DNA of 64,000 nt, taken from contig NC_088789.1 of assembly GCF_949628265.1 (NCBI RefSeq), forward strand, positions 25,909,883 through 25,973,882, written 5' to 3'. The stretch's first letter is position 1. Every line of letters starts with the position of its first letter. Below the pieces are notes generated by a model. That model saw nothing but the letters and a program-made list of their open reading frames with translations, was not told the origin of the DNA and searched no databases. Shown here one piece after another: positions 10,501 through 20,985 of this stretch. The stretch is from Cloeon dipterum (lineage: Eukaryota; Arthropoda; Insecta; Ephemeroptera; Baetidae). The translations under genes were made by a program, and so were the position numbers.

Positions 10501-11791
10501 GAATGTTCTTGGAATATGCTAGGCACATTTGACAAAAATTTAAAACTTTATCCAATTTGAATTATTCCAAGAATATTCCCAGGATATTCCAAAAGTTCAT
10601 TCTTTAAGTATGTTCAAAGAATATTTTTATGTTATTCTTAGAATACTCTTGGAATAATTTTAATGGTTGATCTTTTCGAATGTGCTAAGAATATTCCGGA
10701 ATAATCTCGAATAAATTGGGGTGAAAAATTTCTGGGCGGGAAACCTTTGCGAAAATCGCGGGTCGCCTGATGGTTTTGGCGGTGTCAAGAAAATTTGACG
10801 AAATTCACAACATTGATCAGTCTTTTCTTAAGATAAACCAAAAAATTCAAATTTACAGGAGATTTTTGGTTAATTTTAAGAACGCAACAACTCATTTTGA
10901 ATTAGTAAAGTGCAATTTAAAAGTATCCGTTGAATTCCTCTAGTCCGATTATCTTGACACCGCCAAAACCGTCATGCGACTCGTGATTTAATCAATATAC
11001 GAGCTCTATCTGTGATATTTAAATTAAAACAAACTATGCTTTAATACTTCCTCCTTTCATCTTTCATTCCGACCAGTTGCGGCTTGACAGATGAGCCCTA
11101 TATTTCGTGGATAACACAATAATTCACAATTTAATACTTAAAATATAATAATTATTTACAAAATCAAATGAAAGATTAAAGGGGAAGTCCGTTTTAATTA
11201 TATGGCAATTTCAAGTAAGATTTATCTGCGGTTTTCAGTTCGTGAACACCATCGCCATGAAAGCTCCAGCGCTCCAAATGGCCAAACTGAATTCCGAAGC
11301 GGATAATTACCTCTACACCTTTGACTACCAAGGGCGCTACCATTCGCCAACGAAAGGCATCGACGACGTGAAGGGAATTTTAACAAATGGTGAAATTTCA
11401 TTTAAATCTTAATTCTCTTCTAAACAAAAATTATTCAGGTGCCATCCACACTGATGATATGATTTACTTAGCCCCAAGAGTAAAAGAGCCGTTCAATGAC
11501 GAGGAAATCGCTGTTTCAAATACGATGGTGGATCTGTGGGCGAATTTTATTATTTCCGGAAATCCAAACGAGCCGAAAAAGTTATCGATTCCTTATTGGC
11601 CTCATTATAACTCGACGGACAAGTATTACTACGAGATCAACACTGTTCCAAAAGCAAAGCAAGATTTTACTAACGAGTTCACTGCAGCCATCCAGGACCA
11701 CTTACGGAACTCGGCTGCACGGTTTCCTAGCAGCAGCAGCGATCTGAGTATCATTTTACTGGCGATTTTGTCGATTTTTTATCTTGAATAA
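4527..11791 (+). CDS. Carboxylesterase (type-B), GPI-anchored type, 9 exons (esterase gene 2)
   Basis: CDS exons: 4527-4736, 5094-5237, 5295-5439, 5745-5930, 5992-6342, 6398-6487, 6557-6669, 11239-11389, 11439-11791. All are bounded by GT-AG sites in consistent phase, giving 580 aa. The ATG at 4527 starts a signal peptide ending near ALA-R (residues ~1-24). Family landmarks are [12 protein letters not shown] (54-65), [12 protein letters not shown] (107-118), the oxyanion-hole HGGG, the nucleophile GQSAG (Ser212), the acid in GATRHD (Asp339, where the family usually has Glu) and the catalytic His in GAIHTDDM (His467). The C-terminus has a Ser-rich stretch and then a hydrophobic tail ([13 protein letters not shown]), consistent with a GPI signal. 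It probably hydrolyses esters at the outer cell surface; the substrate is unknown. Intron 3 contains a MITE. Intron 7 is inflated to 4.57 kb by a large element plus a second MITE. Confidence 0.9.
5452..5703. mobile_element. 252-bp hAT-like MITE in intron 3 of esterase gene 2
   Basis: Terminal inverted repeats are CAGCGGGGTCCAGAT (5452-5466) and its partner at 5689-5703, which reads CAGCGGGGGCCAGAT in reverse complement (14 of 15 identical). T-runs flank both ends and could be an 8-bp target duplication. A CAG-GGG-CC terminus with 8-bp duplication is typical of hAT elements. Without it the intron would be 53 bp, matching the 58-bp equivalent intron in esterase gene 3. It carries AAGATGGC (5500-5507) and CACGTG (5655-5660). 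The reading frame across it is not a gene. Confidence 0.8.
6689..10740. mobile_element. 4.05-kb inverted-arm element with AATATTC repeats (element 2), in intron 7 of esterase gene 2
   Basis: The ends 6689-6710 and 10719-10740 are inverted copies (CCCGCCCAGAAATTTTTCA with one mismatch over 22 bp). Both are followed inwards by several hundred bases of dense GGAATATTC / AAGAATATTCC words (~6700-7020 and ~10440-10715). AAA flanks both ends, a possible 3-bp target duplication. The interior holds a second inverted repeat (7500-7885), ACATACATA-type simple sequence (~9240-9800), a CT/GC-rich block (~10050-10170) and a few short splice-bounded ORFs on the minus strand. No transposase was recognised. 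It resembles element 1 in size and organisation but not in end sequence. Confidence 0.65.
7500..7885. repeat. Long imperfect palindrome nested in element 2
   Basis: The arm at ~7515-7640 (CGTATACTTCAGTATTAAAT, CCTGCTGCTGATG, ATTCTTCACTC) is matched in inverted orientation by ~7750-7865 (CAGCAGCAGGATTGAG, TTTAATACCGAAGTGTACG). The stem is over 100 bp with mismatches. This is probably a separate foldback MITE. Confidence 0.7.
10753..10989. mobile_element. 237-bp MITE with ~37-bp terminal inverted repeats
   Basis: The left end 10753-10789 and right end 10953-10989 are inverted copies with four mismatches. Both contain GGTTTTGGCGGTGTCAAG (the right end in reverse complement). The interior has no reading frame. 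It lies just downstream of element 2 in the same intron. Target duplication is unclear. Confidence 0.75.
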
Positions 11792-11792
11792 A
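11787..11792 (+). terminator. Poly(A) signal AATAAA overlapping the stop codon of esterase gene 2
   Basis: The hexamer overlaps TAA at 11789-11791, the same arrangement as in genes 1 and 3. Confidence 0.6.
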
Positions 11793-12124
11793 AATATTTT
11801 AAATTAAGGGAATTTTTTACTGTCATTGGCATGTAACAATTTTTAAAGCAACAATGTTTCCTGTAATAATTTTTAAACTAATATAAACAAATTTTGTAAA
11901 CATGTTTTTCCCTGTTTATTTTCTAATCTCAAGGCTGAGTGGTGATGAGTTTTAATGAACACATGAATATTGTGTTGTTATTGAAATGGTGATGAGCAAT
12001 ATGAAAACATATATTGAAAAACCCGTTATGAAATTACCAACAAAAATATATATCGACTTAGTTCGAGATAGCAAAGACCTGCAATCGTTCTACACGAGCA
12101 GCTGCACGTTCTGTTCAACGCACG
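11792..12124. other. Intergenic spacer between esterase genes 2 and 3
   Basis: This is 333 bp of AT-rich DNA that must hold the 3' processing region of gene 2 and the promoter and 5' UTR of gene 3. No repeat or RNA gene was seen. Confidence 0.5.
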
Positions 12125-14707
12125 ATGGGGTGGTCGTCGCAGCGCATCGTCCCAGCAGCAGCAGCGCTTCTTATTCTTTTTGCAGCTACCGCCGTTCTCG
12201 CAAAGGAGTCGCCGAGGGTCCGTCTCGATAATTTGGGCACCTTGGTTGGAAAGGAATATCGAACTAGAGGCAACAGGATCCTCCACAGTTTTCAAGGCAT
12301 TCCTTTTGCTGAGCCTCCATCTGGAGTCAACAGATTTAAGGTTTTTATAATATGCTTCAAGGCGGCAGAGTTTTCAGATTAATATATTATGCCATTTTAT
12401 TTTTTAATTTCTGACCAGTTAAATAATTTGTTTTATTTTTCGAATGTTGCGCTTATTTCGAATATGGCTATTCAAACTAAAAACCTCAGCATTTAGAAGT
12501 TGTGAGACTTGATTATAAATTAAACATAAATAGTAGCGTTCGGTAAATTGTTTCAATAGAAAATAAGATAATTTTTCAATTTGTTATTGAAATTACTAAT
12601 CGAAATTAAATACAATATTTGCATGACAATCAATATGTATTTTTAAATTTAACGTTTCCAGGCTCCAATTCCAAAAGCATGGAGTGGCGAACTGGACGCG
12701 ACAAGCCCTGGAAATCCTTGCATTCAACCAGAGCACCGCCAGGTCACTATTCAGGTTCAAAAGCGCTCACTGAGAGAAAATGAGGAGCATCGAAATAACT
12801 TTTCACGGGCTGATCCTGAGGACTGTCTTACCCTGAACGTCTACACGCCTGATGTAACATTTATTTTTAATAAATAATTCAATTTTTTAGTAATATTTCA
12901 TCTAACAGTTAACTCATAAAGCGTCGCTTCCGGTCTTGGTTTATTACCATGGAGGATCATTCATGATTGGCTCCGAAATCAGTTTCCGACCTGACTTCTT
13001 TCTGGACAGAGACGTCGTTCTTGTTGTTCCACAATATAGATTAGGACCCTTTGGTATTCTAAATAATTTGAATGTGAAATTTAGATTAATTTGTAAATTT
13101 TTTCGCTCCAGGATTTCTTTCGATGCAAAATGAAATGATTCCTGGTAATGCTGGCCTCTTGGACACATTGGAGGCTTTGAAGTGGGTTAATAAACACATT
13201 TCTAAATTTGGTGGAAACAAAAATAAGGTGACGGTTTCTGGCCAAAGCGCTGGTGCATCCATTGCAAACTACTTGATGCTAAGTCCCTTGGCCAAAGGTG
13301 CGATTTTATAAATTTATTATATGTATTAAAACGTCGAGAAATAGGTCTGCTGCACGGTGTGATCATGAACAGCGGCTCCGCAATCGCTTCTTGGGCGCAG
13401 GATGAAATACCAGTACAGGAGACAAGAAAAATTGCGTCGTTTGCCAATTTTTCCGGTTGCCAAGGCGCCGACCAAAGCGTTTCCGAGTGTTTACTTAAGT
13501 TACCTGCCGAGGAATTGTTGCAAGCGTTCACCAAATACATCAACAAGGGTTTGTACAAAGGAGGGCTCCCAGTCAAGTCCAGACCAGACGAACCGGCAGA
13601 GACAAATTTCATGCCAGAGAAACCTGCGGACCTTGCTAAGAAAGGAATAGTCAACAGTGTGCCACTTTTGGTTGGTGCCACCAAACACGATTCCATGTGG
13701 ATAATTGATCGTGAGTTTGTTTTAAATTATAGGTTGATTCTTCAAAGACTCAATAATTGTATGTATGTATTTATTTCAGTTTTGCACAACTATTTGAAAT
13801 CAGTAGGATTGCTTAATAATGAAATATTCATTCGAGAGGACCTCGTCGACCAAGTCATGAATTTTGACAGTACGTGTTTGCCGTGAGAAATATTTTCCAC
13901 CATAAAAAATTCATAGAAAATGTTATCGACTAAAAGATTTTTCCGTTAAAATTTCATAAAATTAATTAACTCATCATAAATTTTTTTAGAGATGTACGAC
14001 CCAGTTGGAACCATCAATGACTTGGTAGAACAAAGATATTTCAGTTATGTGCCTCCAGAGAAGAGAGGAAACTTTACTGAAATCACCGCCGGACTATTGG
14101 ATGTAAATATAATTTAAAAAAATATAATATGAGTGATGTGTAAGAAATAACTTTTTCAGTATGTCAACACCTTCACGATGAAAGCTCCAGCACTTCAGAT
14201 GGCCAAACTAAACTCAAAAAAGGCTGACAGTTATCTTTATACTTTTAATTATATAGGTCGTCTTCACGTTCCAACTAATGGCATTAACGATCCAAATGGC
14301 ATTTTTACCAAAGGTGAATAATGGACTGTGTCATTTATTTTTTTTTTTTAATTACATGTCGAATTGTTTTAGGTGTTACCCACTCGGATGATATGATCTA
14401 CCTGGCACCTAGACTAAAAGCAACTTTTAATGAAGAGGAAATGGCCATTTCACGCCTAATGGTGGATCTTTGGGCGAATTTCGTTATTTCTGGAAATCCT
14501 AACGAGCCGAAAAAGTTATCAGTTCCCTACTGGCCAAATTACAACACGACCAACAAGTACTATTACGAAATCAACATCACTCCCCGAGTAAAGCAAAATT
14601 TCACTAATGAGTTCACTGTGGCCATCCAGGACAGCTCGGCCACACGTTTGCCAAGCAGTATCACTTTGAGCCTATTATCGCTCGTTGTAATTTCCTATTT
14701 CAAATAA
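12125..14707 (+). CDS. Carboxylesterase (type-B), GPI-anchored type, 9 exons (esterase gene 3)
   Basis: CDS exons: 12125-12340, 12662-12853, 12909-13053, 13112-13297, 13345-13710, 13780-13869, 13990-14102, 14160-14313, 14373-14707, giving 598 aa. Intron positions and phases are identical to gene 2. The signal peptide is residues ~1-26 (ends AVLA). Landmarks are HGGS oxyanion hole, GQSAG nucleophile (Ser230), GATKHD acid (Asp362) and GVTHSDDM histidine (His491). Exon 2 codes for an extra charged loop (QVQKRSLRENEEHRNN) before [14 protein letters not shown] that gene 2 lacks. The C-terminus after SSATRLPSS is a hydrophobic GPI-like tail (LSLLSLVVISYFK). It is closest to gene 2, especially in exon 4, suggesting recent duplication or gene conversion. 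The substrate is not inferable. Confidence 0.93.
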
Positions 14708-14708
14708 A
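14703..14708 (+). terminator. Poly(A) signal AATAAA overlapping the stop codon of esterase gene 3
   Basis: AATAAA spans the TAA stop at 14705-14707, giving a minimal predicted 3' UTR. Confidence 0.6.
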
Positions 14709-15037
14709 TATAATACGACCCAGAAACTCGCAAGTGATTGTCTTCTTCATCATCAAAACGGTCGAAGAGTTAATTAGAAAACGTCTAATAATGCTCATTA
14801 AAGGAAATTAGCGCTGTTTAACTGCCAATGAACTCGATGCAACCAAATCAATTATCTTCAATTTTGGTTAATTTTGCTTCCGAAATTTTAGGTTTAATTT
14901 TAAAATTGTTTTCAATAACTTCCATTAGGCAAAAGTAGCTTTCAGAAAACAATGAAGCGGGGGAACATTTAAAAATAATTTAAATCATATTAGGCACTGA
15001 ATTCTTGAAGCAAACACGCAGACGAAAGGCAGTCACC
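14708..15037. other. Intergenic spacer between esterase genes 3 and 4
   Basis: This is 330 bp of AT-rich DNA that must include the gene 4 promoter. No repeat, RNA gene or recognisable motif was seen. Confidence 0.5.
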
Positions 15038-18000
15038 ATGGTGCGAGCTCGAGGTTTCTTCCTGGCGGGTTTAGCCCTGGTACTGGCCTCATGCGTCCTT
15101 GCCGACGCTTCGCCCAGGGTCACCCTGAATGGCCTCGGTACGCTGATCGGAACAGAGGGCAGGACTCGTGAAAACAGGATTATACACAGCTTCCAGGGCA
15201 TTCCTTTTGCTGAACCGCCGTCAGGACCCAATCGATTCAAGGTATATTTTATTATTTTTATAAAATATAAATTTTTCTGCAAGGGGACACCAACACAGAT
15301 GATGAAGAAAATTAAGGAGTTCAGCGCTTGTTATTTGTATCTTATTTAATAGCATAATATCACTGCCCGCATTTTCTTAGTTTGCGATGAGCGATGATAT
15401 ATCGCTCATCACCAGCTTTTAAAGAGAGGCTTCACTTTTCTGAAACGAAATACACTCGGGGTGAATTTCTGGATTTTTTCTTCCAGCCGATTAAAAAAAT
15501 TGAATTCTATATAGCATGATTATAAAGGCATACATTAAATGAAAGGCAATGAGTAGGCCTACTTAAATGCAGTCACTATTTTGTCAATAACATTATTGCT
15601 ATGATCCAGAAAAAGTAAAAAGGTGAAATTTACAAGCGCTGAATCGTCAGCAAATCAAAACGAGAGCCGAGACGTACACGCGGCGTTTGTTATTCAATTT
15701 TGTAAGAGAGGTAAAAACACTCCAATATCTTCTTCATTTTTTCTATTGAGTGGTGAGTTTTTAATTATTTTGTTTTGAATAGACTTTTTATGGAAACTTC
15801 CAACTGTCAACGGCCTTTAGAATTGAACGATTGATGCCATTTTGTTTTAAACAATTATATATTCAAACGAAAACTTATTTAATTGAGAAAATTTTCACTC
15901 GACGAGGTTTGCTGCATAATATTGGAACTACATCCTCGTTAAGTGATTCAATTTCGACTAAAAATTTATTTTTTGACAGTGAAAATAGCCAGCAATTATT
16001 TTAACAAATAAGAATGACATCATTCGTTCACTTAAAGGGCCTTTATATTTATTAGTCTTGGAAAGTTTTGGGAAACACGTGTCGCTTTTAAATTTCAGGC
16101 TCCGATTCCGAAAAAATGGTCTGGCCAATTTTTTGCCACGCGTCTAGGAGTTGCCTGCCCGCAACCCCCGTACGACGGGCTCATGCCTGACACACCAGAA
16201 ACTGCACGGGCTGCAAGTTTCTCTTCCGATCCCGATCCTGAGGACTGCCTCACCCTGAACGTCTACACTCCTGACGTAAGATTCCAAATAATAATTAAGG
16301 GTCAAACTGGCTAATCGAGATAACCGGGCTCCTCCCGTAAATTTAAAATAAATAAAGCTTTATAGAAAATTTGCAAAAAAAATCCTTTTTTCTTTGAAAT
16401 ACTTTCTAAAATCTAAAAATTTCCCATAATTCGCATACCTTTTGATAAATTCCGACAAAAATGATAGAAATCAAACGAAAAATCATTATTTAATCTTTGG
16501 AGAAATTTTGCGACATTTCGTCCTGGTAGCGGCAAATTTGCGCAACTTTCAACAACCAAATGCGAATTTCTTTGTTGCAAGAAAAGGGCAACAATCCATT
16601 CGACAATGAAAATTTGGGTGTTTGTTGAATGATGCGCAAATTTACCGCGACCAGGACGATTTGAAATCTAGCTGTTCCTTAGTCCTGATTTCATTGCTGC
16701 TCATCGTAGAAATAAACTCCTTTTGTTCCACAAACAATTGATTCAATGAATCACTTGCTTAAGCTAACAATGCAAAATGTTCTTGATAGTTGGCCTGTAA
16801 AGCTCTACTTACTTACTCTCCTTAGCTGTACTTTAACATTGATGCTCAAGGTGCCCTTCTGGTTGAGCGTCCGCCAAAAGGATCCCATTAATTAATCCAA
16901 AAAAATTGTTAGCACCCCTGTATAAATTTTAAATTTGAGCCCTCGATCTCCGCTTCTTTCGCAGCTCACGCACAAGGCCTTGCTGCCGGTCGTGATTTTC
17001 TTCCACGGCGGCGCCTACATTACCGGCTCGGCGGCCGAGTTTGGTCCTGAATACCTGCTGGACCGAGACGTGGTCCTGGTCGTGCCTCAATATCGAATCG
17101 GCGCTTTCGGTATCTAATTATCTGAAATACTGAATTTTGAATTAATTCGTGAATTTCAGGCTTCCTCGCCGCAAATAACGACATCATTCCCGGCAACGCG
17201 GGCCTCTTGGACGCGCTCGAGTCTTTGCGATGGGCCAAAAAGCACATCGGCAAGTTTGGCGGTAACGCGAGAAAAATCACAATCGCCGGGCACAGCGCTG
17301 GAGCCTCCATCGTGAACTACCTGATGATCAGTCCTTTAGCTAAAGGTTTTGTGATTCGGATTTACTTAAAAATTTTAAAAAAAGTAACTAACAAGGGGAC
17401 GCGCCTTTTTAATTTGAAAAATATGGTGTTTTTCGTTACAATTCAACAGTGTTTTGATAAAAGATGACAATTTTCTAAAGGAATAATTATGGCTCGCTAA
17501 ACCTAAGCCAATTAAATTTTAACAAATTTCAAAGAGCCGCATTTCTTGAAATGTGGTCCGATTTCAATAAACTCGTCGATATTGGAATTTACTCAGCTAG
17601 CCGAATTAAATTAATTTTTATATTTTTGCAAAAAAGTTGGTGATTTTACCCTAAAATTTTTAACGGTAAAAGGCTCTGGAAAAACAAGTTCACAAATGTA
17701 ACGAGACTTGTAGAAGAGTTTTAATTTTCTTCTTAATTAGTTTTCATAAAATCAAGCTTCATTTTGGCCTCTAAATTGCTTTTCACGCTGTTCAATATGA
17801 TGGCAAATAAGTGAAAATCATATTTTTTGGATCAATAGGCGTATTCTCCTTTTAAGCGAAATCCTAAATTTATTTTGCCACGCGTGTATAGCGATAAGGA
17901 AAAATTTTAAATTTCCGGATTTCAGTTTTGAGCGTCTTTAATTTTTTTATTTAAAAAATAATTGCAATATTTTCTAATAGAAGAATTTTAATTTTATAAA

Positions 18001-20089
18001 TAGAATGGAAAAAATACCATAGCTTAAAGGGATGACTATTTCTTCTTTCTATTTTATAATAGATTTAAAAAGCTTACTCTTAACCGCACGTAAATATGAA
18101 CTTCAACTCCTTCATTTTTAATATAAAATAATGCACTCAGGGATTAATTACAAATGGACGTGTCAACCCCCAATCTGTCAACGGATTCAATTGCAGCTAA
18201 AACATTAAAAAAGAAAACGATCTTTTCAACCAAACCCTAAAAAATATTTTCCTCTGTTCCAGGACTGATCCACGGAGCAATTATGAACAGCGGTACCGCA
18301 CAGGCCGACTGGGCAATCAACCGAAATCCTGATCATGACTTGAAGGGCGTCGCATCCAAGCTTCGATGTTTAGGAAAATACAACAACGCGACCGATAACC
18401 AAGTGATTGCCTCGTGTTTGATGCGCCGGCCGGCCGCTGATCTGTTGGAGGCACATACCAGGCACTACGCCAATGCAAACATTAAAGCGGCAAGCCCAGT
18501 AATTTCTCGCCCCGATGAACCAGAATCTACCAGAATAGTGCCCGACGAGCCGAGTATACTGGCCAAAGCTGCGAAAGACGTGCCCCTCTTGATTGGAGTC
18601 ACCAGACACGAGTCCATGTGGATGGTTAACAGTGCGAAAAATATCTTTAAATCAGTCAGAATGGTTTCAAACGATTTTTAACTCGTGTCAACTAGCTTAA
18701 TTCGTAGGAACCCCCTTTAATGATCATTATTATATGGGCGAAAATATGAAAATATAGCTAAATATTTTTTTTAAATTAGAGTAGCAAAAATTAACCCCTT
18801 TGATTATTGCAATTTTTACGTCATTAAAAGGGGCATAGATATTTTTTCAAAATTTAAAGGGGTGTGTGAGACATTTTTTTTTGCTTTTAGTTATATTTAG
18901 TTTTTATCAGCCGCATAAATAATATGGAGGTATTTCCATCCCCATCTCTAATGACAGTTAAAAAAAAATCATTCTTCGTAAATTTTAAAATATTTAAATA
19001 GTTTTTCATGGGCCAGGGCTAACGAATCTTTGATTTCAGTTCTCGCTAAATACATCAAAACTACGTTCGTTCCTACAGAAACTTTCTACAGGACTTATCT
19101 GTTTCCTAAGATCTACTCTTTGACTGGTACGCACGCATTTTTGGAAGATCTGTTAACTTAATTAGCCGCATTTCATAGGAATAAGAGATGACAAGCTTCA
19201 TATGGTGGATTTAATCTATAAAAAGCAGTTCTTCTCTTACGCGTCACATAAAGATATGGCCAACCTCACTGTCATAGTTCCAGGATTAGTGGACGTGAGT
19301 CTTTATCCTAGTTTTTCGCACCTCCAAAATTTTGCTGATGGAAATTTCAGCTACTGTCCACGGTAACGATGAAAAACCCAGCTGCCCAGGTGCCCAAAAA
19401 CAATACCCGTGTAAAGAACTACCTGTACTCGTTTGAGTACGATGGACGCCTGCACGTTCCAGGCAACGGCATTGGAGACAGTCCCAACAGCCTCTTCAAG
19501 AAAGGTGGGTTTCAGACCTTAAACTATCGTTACGACTCGGGATTCGCAAAAACTCTAATTTTTCAGAAAAAACATTTTATTGCAATTTTGCGTTTGCATT
19601 AAATTATTGTAAAAAAGTTTTGAATGGTCCAATTTTAAAAATGTGTAATTTCACAAACAAAAACTGGATTGATTAAAAGGTTCAAAACATAAAAAATTAG
19701 GAAAAACCAAAATTTGCCAGCTGTTTTCAGCGCATGACAAAATTAGTAAACCCTGCATTAAGTTATTTATGATATTATGGGAATTAATATTAGGTACGCC
19801 GCACGGTGACGATATGGTGTACCTGACCCCCAAGCCTGACATCAAAGAGCCCTTCAACAAGGAGGAGGTAGCCTTCTCCAAGAAGATGGTCGACATGTGG
19901 GCCAACTTCATCATCTCAGGCAACCCGAACGTGCCGAAAAAAGTCACCGATCCGGAATGGCCAAGGTACGAATACTATAAAGACAAGTTGTACTACAAGA
20001 TCGGCCGTGTGAACAAGGTCGGCACAGACTTCACCTCGGAGTTCTACACAGTCGTCAATGACTTTGTCACTAACCCGAAGAAATTCTAG
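15038..20089 (+). CDS. Secreted carboxylesterase (type-B), 9 exons (esterase gene 4)
   Basis: CDS exons: 15038-15241, 16099-16275, 16965-17109, 17160-17345, 18263-18631, 19040-19126, 19179-19294, 19351-19504, 19794-20089, giving 577 aa. The ATG at 15038 was chosen because it has a good context (CACCATGG) and opens a clean signal peptide (hydrophobic LAGLALVLASCVLA). The triad is Ser221 (GHSAG), Glu354 (GVTRHE, the canonical acid) and His483 (TPHGDDM). The oxyanion hole is HGGA. Introns are in the same places as in genes 2 and 3 but longer (up to ~920 bp). Coding GC is visibly higher than in its neighbours. Unlike genes 1-3 it stops after NPKKF with TAG and no hydrophobic tail, so the product should be soluble and secreted. 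It is the most diverged member and converges on Lasp. Confidence 0.92.
16519..16658. mobile_element. Family-B palindromic MITE, copy 1 (140 bp, intron 2 of esterase gene 4)
   Basis: The ends read CGTCCTGGT...ACCAGGACG and most of the element is self-complementary (GCGCAACTTTCAACA on one side, TGTTGAATGATGCGC on the other). It is flanked by ATTT on both sides, a 4-bp target duplication. Sister copies are at 38921-39060 and 46489-46625. Confidence 0.85.
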
Positions 20090-20985
20090 ATTTTTTGGTG
20101 ATTATAATTGAAATGCATTTGGTGTAGCAATAATGTTTTTGTTTTATTCGCAAATGTAAACACAAGTTCAGCGATTATCAAAAATATTTTGGCTGTTAGT
20201 ACGGGTCGAGGAATAATTGTGGTTTGACTTGTGTTCCGATTTGAATTTCAGTTTCTTTCTAGCAGCTAATGCCAAGGCACTATTAATGAATCAACTTATC
20301 AACCTAACTCTGCATAAATGTGTGTTACGTTCTTTGCTTAACACGATATAATTTCTACAATAGACTCAATCGCAAAAGCTGTAACGGAATGTGGCGGCAG
20401 CGATAAGCACGACTGCCGATGGACGAATAGCATTATAGTTCATTCATTAAAAAAAACAGACAGGTGGTCAGAGAGTTGTCGGAAGACGGATTACCAACTA
20501 GTAGATGAGGCACAGTATATTATTTACAAACCATGTACACACTCGTAAAACTAGCTCAAATGTGATCTTCTAGGCTAAGAATACAGTTAATAGACGGTTG
20601 CCGAAAAAGTGCATTCTCAAGTCCGGCGGATAAAAGGATAAAATTCCCGATCAGGAATAATAGTTGTCTGACTGACAAATAACTACAGTCCAGGAGGAAG
20701 AAAATTGTCCGTGTCCAAATTTAAAAAATACTTCAAAATCCGAAATATTACGCAGAATTTTTTTTTTTCAACGTTTTCACTTTCTACTATCCACATTATT
20801 TTGAGCAAATCAAAATCCCGTGCCACAAATCTAGATACAAATACGGACTCAATAAATACAAAAAAAGACGCAGAAGTGATTGCTCAACTGCTTGAAAAGC
20901 TTAGACCGTGGAATCCATTGGACGAAAGTCACTTTTGTGTAAAGCTTGTTTCTTGATGCGATAGAAAGTGCGAATACTTAGTTGA
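20090..20985. other. Convergent 3' region between esterase gene 4 and Lasp
   Basis: No coding exon was seen. It should contain the 3' UTR of Lasp (minus strand) and the short 3' end of esterase gene 4. TTTATT at 20143-20148 is an AATAAA signal on the minus strand that would give Lasp a ~840-nt 3' UTR ending within ~60 bp of the esterase stop. Reading frames here are short and unconvincing. Confidence 0.45.

Noticed and set aside
11239-11791. Possibility that these two exons are a separate truncated esterase gene rather than exons 8-9 of gene 2
   Set aside because: Intron phases join exactly, the gene 2 upstream exons lack these parts, and the long intron is explained by element 2 and a MITE. 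No start codon or signal peptide precedes them.
15386-15410. Short inverted repeat GATGAGCGAT / ATCGCTCATC in esterase gene 4 intron 1
   Set aside because: Only a 10-bp stem with a 5-nt loop, with no recurrence seen elsewhere in the window. Too small to assign a role.
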